The notes under the pieces were generated by a model. The model was not told where the DNA came from, made no database searches, and saw only the letters and a list, made by a program, of their open reading frames with translations. The position numbers and the translations under genes are program-made. Positions 13,364 through 21,852 of a stretch of 27,607 nucleotides of DNA are shown one piece after another. Every line of letters begins with the position of its first letter. Position 1 is the stretch's first letter. The stretch lies in the NCBI GenBank assembly GCA_947253195.1, contig CAMXXM010000001.1:1-27607 (forward strand), given 5' to 3'. This DNA is from an uncultured Porphyromonas sp. (lineage in GTDB: Bacteria; Bacteroidota; Bacteroidia; Bacteroidales; Porphyromonadaceae).

Positions 13364-15517
13364 TTACTTGAGGAAGTCGTCAAAGTAGCGACTGATGACG
13401 GTATTGAGGTGTACCCGATCCGGACCCAGGACATTGTGCTCGTGATCGGGATAGATCATATAGTCCGGGTAGGTGCGGGCGGCAATGCAGGCGTTGAGGA
13501 AGGTCTGAGAGTTTTGCCACACCACTACCGGATCGACACCGCCGTGGATGAGGAGCAGTCTCCCTCGCAGGTCCTTGGCTCGGTCAGAGAGACGCGCGGC
13601 AGCGTAGCCCTCGGGATTCTCCTGCGGGGTGTCCATATACCGCTCGCCGTACATGATCTCGTAGAACGCCCAGTCGATCACCGGACCGCCGGCGACACCG
13701 ACCTTGAAGGTATCCCCGTGGGTCAGCATCAGGTTGGTGGTCATAAAGCCACCGAAGCTCCATCCGTAAACGCCAAGTCGGTCGGTATCGACGTAGGGTA
13801 GCGAGGAGAGAAACTTTACCCCCTCCGTCTGATCCTCCATCTCCGCCTTACCCAGTCGGCGGTGGATGATGCTCTCAAAGGCCATTCCTCGATTGTTGGA
13901 TCCCCGCCCATCCACGGTGAAGACGATGTAGCCCTGCTCAGCCATATAGTTGTCCCAATTGTACCGGAGGCTCCGCCAGCTATCCGTCACCAGCTGGGCA
14001 TGAGGACCTCCGTAGACATAGACGATGGTCGGGTACTTCTTCCCCTCCTCGAGGGTGGCAGGCAGGGTCATCTTGTAGTACAGATCGGTCACCCCATCGG
14101 CAGACTTGATCGTCCCGAGACGTACCTCGGGTCGATGGGAGAGGTCGGAGGGCACCTCGCACTTCTTGAGCAGATGAGAGCGGATGGCTTTTTTCCCTAA
14201 GTCGATGACCCGAACCTCCGCCGGGGTGTCCTTGGAGCTGAAGAGGTCATACGCCGTCGTATAGTCCGCAGACAGGCTGCAGGAGTGCCACCCCCGCTCA
14301 GGGGTGACGGCGGTCATCTCGCCATTCGCAAGCGTCACTCGGTAGAGTGCCTGACCCATCGGGTAACCCTCATTGCCGACGTAGTAGGCGTAGCGATCGT
14401 CCGGCGAGATCCCGTAGAGCGACTTGACCTCCCACGCTCCCTTGGTGAGCTGACGGATCAACTTACCATCCCTTGTGCGATATAGGTAAAGGTGGCGGTA
14501 GCCGTCGATGCGGGTGGAGCGGATAAAAGCCTTGCCGTCACCGGTAAAGGCAATGGGCTCCAGTGGCTCGACGTACCTCTCGTTGCGCTCTGTCAGCACG
14601 GTCCGCACGGGGCGACCGCTCACCACACTGTACTCCACCAGGTTGCACTCGTCCTGCGAGCGCTTCACCTCATCGATGTAGAGGCTCTTCTCATCCGGTG
14701 CCCAGGAGAGGTTGGTGAAGTACCTGTCTGTCGGCTCACCGGTGGCGAGGTAGCGGATGGAGCCATCTGCCGTGTCGTAGATGCCTACGGTCGTATGCTG
14801 GGAGCCTTGCCCGGCCATCGGGTACTTCAGCGGGTCACTCTCTGCTATCGGACGATGGATCCGGACGATCGGGTAGTCCGTCACCTCAGACTGGTCGATG
14901 CGGTAAAAGGCGAAGTACCTGCCGCTCGGGGAGAAGAAGATACCCGACTCGGTCCCAAACTCGTTCCGTGCGGCCGGCATCCCATAGACAATATTGTGCG
15001 ATGAGTCGCTCACCAGCACCCGGGGCTCTGCCGCACCGCTCTCCAGTAGAGCCATCGTCTCGCCGTCTGAGAGGACGATGTAGGAGGCTCCCGGAGCCAC
15101 GTGTAGATGCTGCCACCGCTTCGTGTCGTACGCAAAGTGCTTGGCGATGGATCCGGACTTCAGGTCGATGAAGTCGATGCCCCTCTCCGTGGTGCGGGAC
15201 AAGTACTCACCTTTTCCGAACACCGTCAGCCAGGGAAGTGCCTTGGTCGGGGCGTCGTCGATCTGTGACCACTCTTGCAGCGTCAGGAGATCGGTCTCGT
15301 GACCGGACTTGTCCACCAGCTTGAGCCCCTCCTTGTCATAGGTGACCACGCCATCGCCGATGATCCCGCAGATCGTCGGTGTAGAGGGCTGGTGGCTCCG
15401 GTAGGTCTTCCCACCTGGGGTGACGTCATCCAGAGTCAGTGGCTCGACGGTCTGTGCCGGCAGCAGATGGCAGCCGGCGATCAGGGAGAGGAGAAAAAGG
15501 TAAGTTTTGGTACTCAT
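13364..15517 (-). CDS. ptpA: Prolyl tripeptidyl peptidase (S9 family)
   Basis: This 717-residue S9B serine peptidase should release tripeptides X-Y-Pro from peptide N-termini, feeding an amino-acid-fermenting metabolism. From my recollection of P. gingivalis PtpA the match is close: GWSFGGFMTTNLMLTHG with Ser587, IHGGVDPVVVWQ with Asp662, and HEHNVLGPDRVHL with His694; spacing (75 and 32) equals that of PtpA S603/D678/H710. Glu620 (YEIMYGERY) corresponds to PtpA Glu636, which anchors the substrate N-terminus. True DPP IV proteins from this genus differ here, so PtpA is the better call. A beta-propeller occupies about residues 40-450. The signal peptide contains LIAGC (Cys16), a possible lipobox, unlike the secretory signal I recall for P. 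gingivalis. The second repeat array lies about 90 nt upstream. Confidence 0.93.
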   Translation of the reverse strand: MSTKTYLFLLSLIAGCHLLPAQTVEPLTLDDVTPGGKTYRSHQPSTPTICGIIGDGVVTYDKEGLKLVDKSGHETDLLTLQEWSQIDDAPTKALPWLTVFGKGEYLSRTTERGIDFIDLKSGSIAKHFAYDTKRWQHLHVAPGASYIVLSDGETMALLESGAAEPRVLVSDSSHNIVYGMPAARNEFGTESGIFFSPSGRYFAFYRIDQSEVTDYPIVRIHRPIAESDPLKYPMAGQGSQHTTVGIYDTADGSIRYLATGEPTDRYFTNLSWAPDEKSLYIDEVKRSQDECNLVEYSVVSGRPVRTVLTERNERYVEPLEPIAFTGDGKAFIRSTRIDGYRHLYLYRTRDGKLIRQLTKGAWEVKSLYGISPDDRYAYYVGNEGYPMGQALYRVTLANGEMTAVTPERGWHSCSLSADYTTAYDLFSSKDTPAEVRVIDLGKKAIRSHLLKKCEVPSDLSHRPEVRLGTIKSADGVTDLYYKMTLPATLEEGKKYPTIVYVYGGPHAQLVTDSWRSLRYNWDNYMAEQGYIVFTVDGRGSNNRGMAFESIIHRRLGKAEMEDQTEGVKFLSSLPYVDTDRLGVYGWSFGGFMTTNLMLTHGDTFKVGVAGGPVIDWAFYEIMYGERYMDTPQENPEGYAAARLSDRAKDLRGRLLLIHGGVDPVVVWQNSQTFLNACIAARTYPDYMIYPDHEHNVLGPDRVHLNTVISRYFDDFLK

Positions 15518-15779
15518 TTTATCTCTATTTATACTCTTATATTAGATGTACAGGACAATCGCATGAGGAAGGTCCCCCGGAATAGTGTCGGTATGAGAGA
15601 AAACTAATACCGATATTAGTGATCACTAATACCGATATTAGTCGCCACTAATACCGATATTAGCCGTCACTAATATCGGTAAAAGAAATCACCCCGATGG
15701 GGACGGACGTTTTCGTCATGATCCATTACTCACTCTCTCTTGCGTTAGCTCAGTGTAAATGTACCAAAAGAAGTCCGAA
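15518..15779. other. Intergenic region between ptpA start and MATE end
   Basis: No gene is visible. It contains the second 22-bp repeat array (15582-15685) and, just beside it, a short CCCC-GAT-GGGG hairpin (15692-15702), followed on the minus strand by a T-rich stretch that could be a weak terminator for the MATE operon. No TAnnTTTG element was found before ptpA. Confidence 0.5.
15582..15685. repeat. 22-bp-period palindromic repeat array 2
   Basis: Perfect 16-bp cores CTAATACCGATATTAG start at 15604, 15626 and 15648; a fourth variant, CTAATATCGGTAAAAG, starts at 15670. All are exactly 22 bp apart, with gaps TGATCA, TCGCCA and CCGTCA. A degenerate unit (about 12 of 16 matches) sits in phase at 15582. 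The array shares core, period, unit number and the closing TAAAAGAA with the array at 4699-4780. Confidence 0.9.
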
Positions 15780-17156
15780 TCATGCTCCCTCGGGTATCTC
15801 CTCCACAGGCGCATCGGTGGGCGGGTAGATCTTGGCGCGTCCCTTGAGCAGGTAATAGCCACCCGCGAGGGTCCCCTTGAGGATGCAGGTGATGCAGATC
15901 GTCCACCAGAGGCAGGAGATCCCACCGATCAGGCTGAGCAGCACGAGAGCCAGGGGGATACGGAGGAAGTTGCACCCGATACTGATCGCTGATGGGGGTA
16001 GTGGGCGTCGCATGCCGTAGAAGAAACCTTGGAAGCAGACCTCGACCATCATAAAGGCTTGAGCCCATGCATCGATCCGGAGGTACTCCGCCCCTGCGGC
16101 GATACCGTGAGGATCTTTGGGGATGATGAGGGAGAATAACCACGACCCGCCGAAGTAATTGATCAGCGTCCCCACGATCCCGAAGAATAGGCAGAGCCAG
16201 AGGGTAAATCGCAGTCCCTCGCGGATCCGTCCATACTTCGCTGCGCCATAGTTTTGCGACACAAAGCTGGAGAGAGACGTGGAGAAGCCCTGACCCGCAT
16301 TCCACGTGATGCCCTCCAGCTGTCCACCGATCGTCAGGGTCATCACGCCGGTGGCGCCACCGGCCGCCGAGGCGAAGCGACCAAGGGTAAGGTTGATCAC
16401 CGCTAGGAACGCATTCATCAGCGCTGCCGGTACCCCCAGCTTAAGTATGGTCCGGGTCGTCTGGGCAGACAGCTTCCGGATCATCCGGAAGCCTCCCAGC
16501 AGCCGATCTCGGTACTTCATCTGGATGAGGAAGAGCGACATCAGGATCGCCTGTGAGAGCACCGTGGCGAGAGCGGCACCCCGTATGCCGAGACCGAGGA
16601 CAAAGATGAATATCGGATCAAGGATCATATTGAGCCCCAGCCCGATCACATTGACCACAAAGGGGATCTTGGAGAGTCCGGAGGCATTATATATCCCGAT
16701 GAATGCATTGCTGAGAAAGATGAAGGGGAACCCCAGCGCACAGAGCCTCAGGTAGTCTGTCGCATACCTGTCCACCGGTGCCTCGAGCCCGTAGAAGCCG
16801 ATGAAGGTGTCTGTGAAGAGTACAAAGGTGAACGAGGTGACGAGACCGAGGTAGAGTGCCAGTGTGATATTGTGAGCCGCAAAGTCCGCTGCTGCCCGCT
16901 CGTCCTTTCGCCCAATGCCATTAGCCACCGTCACCTCAGCGCCTACCTTGGTGATGAGCGTAAAGCAATTGACCAGCCAGGTAAAGATGGAAGCCGCACC
17001 GGAGGCGGCGACCGTCTGGCTACTCAGCCGTCCCAGCCACGCCATGTCGACGAAGCTGTAGAGCATTAGGGTAAATGAGCTCCCCAGTATCGGAAGTGCC
17101 AGCGAAACGATCTGCTTACCGATCGGTCCCCCGGTAAGGTCCCTTGCCTCTCTCAT
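15780..17156 (-). CDS. MATE family multidrug/cation efflux transporter
   Basis: This 458-residue inner-membrane antiporter exports drugs or metabolites in exchange for Na+ or H+. It has the two repeated MatE halves (about 15-175 and 240-400) with about twelve hydrophobic helices; the start GGPIGKQIVSLALPILGSSF and MAWLGRLSSQTVAA are typical of bacterial NorM/DinF-type proteins. The gene begins 6 nt after the rlmN stop and is the last of the ctp-SUI1-addA-rlmN-MATE run. The substrate cannot be told. The region downstream has only a weak terminator candidate and the 22-bp repeat array. Confidence 0.94.
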   Translation of the reverse strand: MREARDLTGGPIGKQIVSLALPILGSSFTLMLYSFVDMAWLGRLSSQTVAASGAASIFTWLVNCFTLITKVGAEVTVANGIGRKDERAAADFAAHNITLALYLGLVTSFTFVLFTDTFIGFYGLEAPVDRYATDYLRLCALGFPFIFLSNAFIGIYNASGLSKIPFVVNVIGLGLNMILDPIFIFVLGLGIRGAALATVLSQAILMSLFLIQMKYRDRLLGGFRMIRKLSAQTTRTILKLGVPAALMNAFLAVINLTLGRFASAAGGATGVMTLTIGGQLEGITWNAGQGFSTSLSSFVSQNYGAAKYGRIREGLRFTLWLCLFFGIVGTLINYFGGSWLFSLIIPKDPHGIAAGAEYLRIDAWAQAFMMVEVCFQGFFYGMRRPLPPSAISIGCNFLRIPLALVLLSLIGGISCLWWTICITCILKGTLAGGYYLLKGRAKIYPPTDAPVEEIPEGA

Positions 17157-17162
17157 CGGTGA

Positions 17163-18194
17163 CTACGAGAGTGGCTTAAGTGTGGAGAGCATGCCGCACG
17201 CGGCATCGATGTCCTGACCGCGCGAGCGACGTATCGTAGCGATGACACCGTGATCATTGAGATAGTCGGCAAAGTGCTCAATGACCTCCCTCCGAGACGA
17301 GTGATAAGGCAGTCCATCGATCGGGTGGTAGGGGATAAGATTGACCCGAGACCTGAGTGGGCGGATCAGCTCCACCAGTGCCTTGGCGTGGCGGAGGTCG
17401 TCATTGAGTTCACCGAAGACGATGTACTCAAAGGAGAGCCTCCGCTGACCTGAGAAGTCGTACTTGCCCAAGGTCTCGATTACCTCCTCAATGGGAAAGA
17501 GCCCCTCCACAGGCATTATCTCCGCCCGCTCCTCGGGGAAGGGGCTGTGCAGACTAACGGCAAGATTGGCTCTCTGCTCCTCAAGGAAGCGTGTCAGCCC
17601 CACTCGGGGACCGACCGTGCTGACGGTGATCCTCTTAGGGCTCCAGGCAAGCCCGTACTCAGCGGTCATGATCTCCAGCACGGAGGCGACCACCTTGTAG
17701 TTATCCAGTGGCTCACCCATACCCATAAAGACGACGTTGGTGAGGGAGTCGAAGTGGGGAGCGCTGAGTACTTGGTTGATCACATCAGCCGGGGTGAGAT
17801 GCCCGTGAAATCCCATCTGCCCCGTGGCGCAGAAGCGACATCCCATCCGACATCCCACCTGCGAGGAGATGCAGAGCGTCGCCCGACCATCCTCCTCCGG
17901 GATATAGACGGTCTCGAAGGTCTGCTCCGGACGATCCTGCTTGCGGAAGAGGTACTTCTCCGTCCCGTCCTTGGACACCTGCGTGAGAGCGACCGGGCTG
18001 CGACCTATGGTGCAGGTCTCCTCCAGCTTGGAGCGAAGTGCCTTGGGGAGATTGGTCATCTCATCGAGGGTGGTGGCTCTCTTGACGTAGAGCCACTCGG
18101 CGAGCTGCTTTGCCCGATACTTTGGCTCCCCGACCTCCTGCACAAGGGCGGTAAGCTCGTCTAAAGTCAGTCCCAGTAATGTTGTCGTCCCCAT
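17163..18194 (-). CDS. rlmN: 23S rRNA (adenine2503-C2)/tRNA methyltransferase RlmN
   Basis: RlmN is a radical SAM enzyme that methylates C2 of A2503 in 23S rRNA and of A37 in some tRNAs. In this 343-residue protein the cluster motif is CRMGCRFC (C115, C119, C122). The two mechanistic cysteines are Cys108 (LCISSQ) and Cys333 (DIDAACGML), with spacing like E. coli C118 and C355. GMGEPLDN is present. I use ATG 18194, although GTG at 18200 is in frame, because ATG overlaps the addA stop by one base (TGATG), a typical coupling arrangement. Having both mechanistic cysteines with RlmN-type flanks fits RlmN; Cfr uses the same chemistry and is excluded only by context and overall similarity. Confidence 0.95.
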   Translation of the reverse strand: MGTTTLLGLTLDELTALVQEVGEPKYRAKQLAEWLYVKRATTLDEMTNLPKALRSKLEETCTIGRSPVALTQVSKDGTEKYLFRKQDRPEQTFETVYIPEEDGRATLCISSQVGCRMGCRFCATGQMGFHGHLTPADVINQVLSAPHFDSLTNVVFMGMGEPLDNYKVVASVLEIMTAEYGLAWSPKRITVSTVGPRVGLTRFLEEQRANLAVSLHSPFPEERAEIMPVEGLFPIEEVIETLGKYDFSGQRRLSFEYIVFGELNDDLRHAKALVELIRPLRSRVNLIPYHPIDGLPYHSSRREVIEHFADYLNDHGVIATIRRSRGQDIDAACGMLSTLKPLS

Positions 18195-21100
18195 CAGCAC
18201 ACCTTGATTATGCCCTTATCGCTGCGAAGGTACCACAAATATCCGGTCACCTCGTCCACGCCACTGCTGCGGAGCTGGTCAACGTAGTGCTTGACCTGTC
18301 GGCGATAAGCCTCAGGTACAGGGTCCGGGTCGCCCAGCTTGTAGTCTATGACCACACCGTGGAGCGTCCCGTCGCCATTTCTCCTGAGTACTACCCGATC
18401 CGGTCGCTGCTCCCTGCCGTAGCCTTGGTCATAGAGGGTCGACTCCGTGCGGATGATGGCCTCTCCGTAGGGTGGAAACCATCCGGCGTAGGTGGGATCC
18501 TTCATTGCTGTGGTGAAGTTGGCGAGGAGATTGTCGTGGTCCTCCTTGCTGATCCTGCCGGTGTTGAGAAGATTCTGGAGCAGGGGGGCAAAGTCATCAG
18601 CGGTATACACTGATGAGAGGAGACTGTGCATCAGTATGCCGAAGTCGGTTCGCTCATCCGCATACTTATCCCGTACCTTCAGGTCTTTCAGGTCGACGAT
18701 ACTGACGAGACTGTCGAGGGTTACCTGACCACAGCTCGTCGAGGTCAACTCCTCCTTCTGTCGCCGTGGCTTCACCTCTACGTTGCTTCGCCACACCGAT
18801 ATGCCCTGCTGCTCCTCTGTGATAAGGTCGTCCTTGAGGTCTTCTTCTAATTTTTTCATGCGATCCAAGATGATATCATTTATCCTGGTCACTGTGCCAT
18901 CCTTAGGCTTTGGCTTAGTGAAGACATAGAGCTCGCTCTTTGCCCTCGTGAGGGCGACATATAGGAGATTAAGCTCATCCATATAGTGTGTCTCTCTCTC
19001 TGCCTCATAGATAGGCGCCAAGTCACTCGCCAGCCCTCGTATGCCATCCTCCATATTGATCAGGTAGATGCCCGGCTTAACATCTGAGGGTAGGTTAGGA
19101 TCATCCTCAGGGATCCGAATCAGGCGGAGATCCCTCTTACTTTTATTGGGTGAGTAGATGTCCCAGTTGGCGAATGGGAGTATGACGACGGGGAACTCTA
19201 GCCCCTTTGCTTCGTGTATCGTCAGGACATTGATGCGATCCAGCTCGCCACTGCCCATATCAACCTTGGTCCTGTCGATGTTTTGCTCCAGCCAGTCGTC
19301 AAACTGCCGGATCGTCAGATCCGGACTTCGCCTGCTGTAGGTGTATGCCAGGTCGATGAAGGAATTGACATAGAGCTTTTCCTCGACAGGCAGCTCTCCG
19401 AGGAGATTAATGGCTCTGAGGAGGAACTCATACACCGACAGACCGGTGGTGGAGAGCTTCATAAGACTATCGTAGAGCTGCTCTGCGCTATTCGTACCGC
19501 TCTCAGTGTTACTACTCTGCACATAGGACTGGATCATCAGTCTCAGTAGATTATCGCTCTGAGGAGAGGCGGTCGAGAGTGCCCTGATCAGGGTCCTAAG
19601 GAGACGGACTATGACAGAGCTTGTCAGGCTGAGAGCGCCCTTGCTTACAAAGGCATACTGACCTGCCTGATCTTCCTCCTCAGCAGCCCACTCGGTAAGC
19701 CACGTGGCGACTTTTTCGCACTGGGCGTTTTGACGAGAGAGGATCGCGATGTCCCCCGGCTTATATCCTCGAGCGAAGAGATCCACAAGGTGGTCGCGGA
19801 GGTAGGTCTCTACATCGGGTATGCTCTCATCCTTTTTTCCACCTGGTAGGGCGGAGACCTCAATATACCCGGGGCGGGAGGCTTTCTTATGATCGGGGAC
19901 TTCTTGTTTCACATTGTCCCTCTCGTATACCATCTTGTGGAGCCTGGTCAGTTCGGTATCGTAGTCCTCTGTGTAGTAGCCATTGTAATTATAGATGTCT
20001 GCAAAGAACTCGTTATTAAAGGTGATGATCCTCTCGTCGCTCCGCCAGTTTGTAGGCAGATTGATGACCTGATCGGTTTCGCCAGATCCTTTTTTGATCT
20101 CATCCACCAGGTTGATGAAGTTGCTACTCTCTGCCCCGCGGAAGGCATAGATACTCTGCTTGGCATCACCAACGACGAAGTTCTCGTGTTTACTACTACG
20201 AGCCTCACGGATGAGTGGCTCGAAGTTGGACCACTGCAGCTTGGCCGTGTCCTGAAACTCATCGATCACGTAGTGGTGTAGTCGCACGCCCACACGGTCG
20301 TAGACAAAGGGGGTGTCGTCTCCGTCTATGATCTGATCAAGGAGCTGATTTACCCTGGGAATGAGGAGCAGGTGATTCTGATGCTCATACTCCTCGATCG
20401 ACTTGGCAATCTCTGCCAGTATGGGGATATAGTCCAAGTAGTCCAGTAGCAGTCGGGCAGTCACATACTCCTTGGCACCGCTCGTAGGGAGCAGATTTGC
20501 GACCTGGTCCCTCAGAGGGTAGATATCCCTCTCATACTCTTTACCGCTACCCGTAAGTTTCCACTCCGAGATCCCTTCCTTAGTGAGTCCTTCCTGTAGT
20601 ATGGCATCAGCAATATTGTCTATCGTCGAGATACTCTTGATCTTGCTCGTCCATCCGTAGGGATTGTACTCACTTATTTTCCTCGCTATGGTAGTTATCG
20701 GTAGCAGCTTGCTCTCGTACGTGTCGACTACCCCCTTGAGGTATTGCTGGTTTTGACTTACGAGCTGTTGTGCTTTCTGGCTTAGGAGGTCGGGCTTGAT
20801 CTCCTCCCACTCATTGCCATTGATGAGGTGCTTAGCGATGTCAGCGATTTCCTTGAAGGGGTCCACCCGTTCGTCCGTGCCGATAGACTCGGCCTGGAGC
20901 CTTCTGACCACGCTCGAGATGTTGCTGTAGGTATTAGCATCCATCTCGAGCTTTAGGTTATCAATGGCAAGGTTGATCGCCTCCTCGACATTCAGCTCGA
21001 TCTGGTACGACCCGGAGAAACTCTGACCGGTGATCTCGCGGCGCAGACCCCGCAATACCTCTTGGAAGAAGGAGTCGATGGTCCGGACATTGAAGTGGCT

Positions 21101-21502
21101 GTAGTCCTCAAGGATCTGCTTTACAGCGTGCTTGCTGAGGCGAGGCAGATCATCACTCAGCTCCCCCACTGTCTTGCCGACCAGTCCGCTCAGCTCCTTG
21201 ATGACATCCTTAGAGATGCCGGTGATCGTCGTGCCCGCCTTCACCTCGCTCAGGCGGATCAGCTCTCGGAGGATCCTCTGCTTGAGCTCCAGGGTCGCTT
21301 TCTTCGTAAAGGTGACGCCCAAGATACCCTGGAAACCGAAGTACGGATCCCCCTTCGACTCGGTTACTTTACGGTCCCCTGAGAGGTCTGAGTGTGGGGC
21401 GTAGTGATTAAGAAAAAGGAGCAGCAGGAATTCCTTGACCAAGCTGTACGTCTTGCCACTTCCTGCCGAGGCAGAGTAGACCGTGAGTGTCTTCCTATTC
21501 AT
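18194..21502 (-). CDS. addA: AddA/RecB-like UvrD helicase-nuclease
   Basis: This 1102-residue protein is the helicase-nuclease subunit of an AddAB-type recombination complex that resects double-strand breaks. Walker A is SAGSGKT (12-18); Walker B reads YVIDEFQDT; helicase motifs LPTNWRS, VLTIHEAKGLEFPVV and YVALTRAKSELYVF follow in order. The C-terminal PD-(D/E)XK nuclease is complete, with His in LMHSLL, Asp in RPDRVVL, the DYK core (Asp1053, Lys1055) and the QVKHY helix. Start ATG 21502 overlaps the SUI1 stop by one base (TAATG), and the stop overlaps the rlmN start. The expected partner AddB is not next to it, so it must be elsewhere in the genome if the complex is of the usual kind. Confidence 0.93.
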   Translation of the reverse strand: MNRKTLTVYSASAGSGKTYSLVKEFLLLLFLNHYAPHSDLSGDRKVTESKGDPYFGFQGILGVTFTKKATLELKQRILRELIRLSEVKAGTTITGISKDVIKELSGLVGKTVGELSDDLPRLSKHAVKQILEDYSHFNVRTIDSFFQEVLRGLRREITGQSFSGSYQIELNVEEAINLAIDNLKLEMDANTYSNISSVVRRLQAESIGTDERVDPFKEIADIAKHLINGNEWEEIKPDLLSQKAQQLVSQNQQYLKGVVDTYESKLLPITTIARKISEYNPYGWTSKIKSISTIDNIADAILQEGLTKEGISEWKLTGSGKEYERDIYPLRDQVANLLPTSGAKEYVTARLLLDYLDYIPILAEIAKSIEEYEHQNHLLLIPRVNQLLDQIIDGDDTPFVYDRVGVRLHHYVIDEFQDTAKLQWSNFEPLIREARSSKHENFVVGDAKQSIYAFRGAESSNFINLVDEIKKGSGETDQVINLPTNWRSDERIITFNNEFFADIYNYNGYYTEDYDTELTRLHKMVYERDNVKQEVPDHKKASRPGYIEVSALPGGKKDESIPDVETYLRDHLVDLFARGYKPGDIAILSRQNAQCEKVATWLTEWAAEEEDQAGQYAFVSKGALSLTSSVIVRLLRTLIRALSTASPQSDNLLRLMIQSYVQSSNTESGTNSAEQLYDSLMKLSTTGLSVYEFLLRAINLLGELPVEEKLYVNSFIDLAYTYSRRSPDLTIRQFDDWLEQNIDRTKVDMGSGELDRINVLTIHEAKGLEFPVVILPFANWDIYSPNKSKRDLRLIRIPEDDPNLPSDVKPGIYLINMEDGIRGLASDLAPIYEAERETHYMDELNLLYVALTRAKSELYVFTKPKPKDGTVTRINDIILDRMKKLEEDLKDDLITEEQQGISVWRSNVEVKPRRQKEELTSTSCGQVTLDSLVSIVDLKDLKVRDKYADERTDFGILMHSLLSSVYTADDFAPLLQNLLNTGRISKEDHDNLLANFTTAMKDPTYAGWFPPYGEAIIRTESTLYDQGYGREQRPDRVVLRRNGDGTLHGVVIDYKLGDPDPVPEAYRRQVKHYVDQLRSSGVDEVTGYLWYLRSDKGIIKVC

Positions 21503-21852
21503 TATTTACCTGTAGTCTGCTTATATCCCATCTCTCTCAGGAGAGAGGCTGCTCTCTCGACCACCTCTCCCTGGAGGATCACCACTCCCTCCTTGACACT
21601 CCCCCCGATGCCACACTTTGCCTTTATCTCCTTGCTCAGCTCCTCCAGGTCGGACGATCGCCCGACAAACCCGGTGATCAGTGTCACCGTCTTCCCCTTG
21701 CGTCCCTTCCGCTCCATATGGACGTGGAGCCGCTGCTCACCGGGTGAGAGCGTCTCCTCCTCACTGCCGAGGGAGATCCCCTCGAGGAGTGAGGCCATGG
21801 TCTCCTTGCCGGTCGAGTAGACCAGACCGCCTTCGCCCTTACTCCTTGCCAT
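21502..21852 (-). CDS. SUI1/YciH-like translation initiation factor
   Basis: This 116-residue protein has an N-terminal linker (about 1-45) and a SUI1/eIF1 fold (about 46-112) with RKGRKGKTVTLITGF, the ELSKEIKAKCGIGGSVKEG segment and ILQGEVVERAASLLREMGYK. It belongs to the bacterial YciH group, thought to influence start-codon fidelity in the manner of eIF1, a role that is poorly established. It overlaps ctp upstream by 14 nt (different frame) and touches addA downstream by one base, so it is embedded in the operon. It is a common Bacteroidota gene. Confidence in the fold is high; the cellular role is inference. Confidence 0.93.
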   Translation of the reverse strand: MARSKGEGGLVYSTGKETMASLLEGISLGSEEETLSPGEQRLHVHMERKGRKGKTVTLITGFVGRSSDLEELSKEIKAKCGIGGSVKEGVVILQGEVVERAASLLREMGYKQTTGK

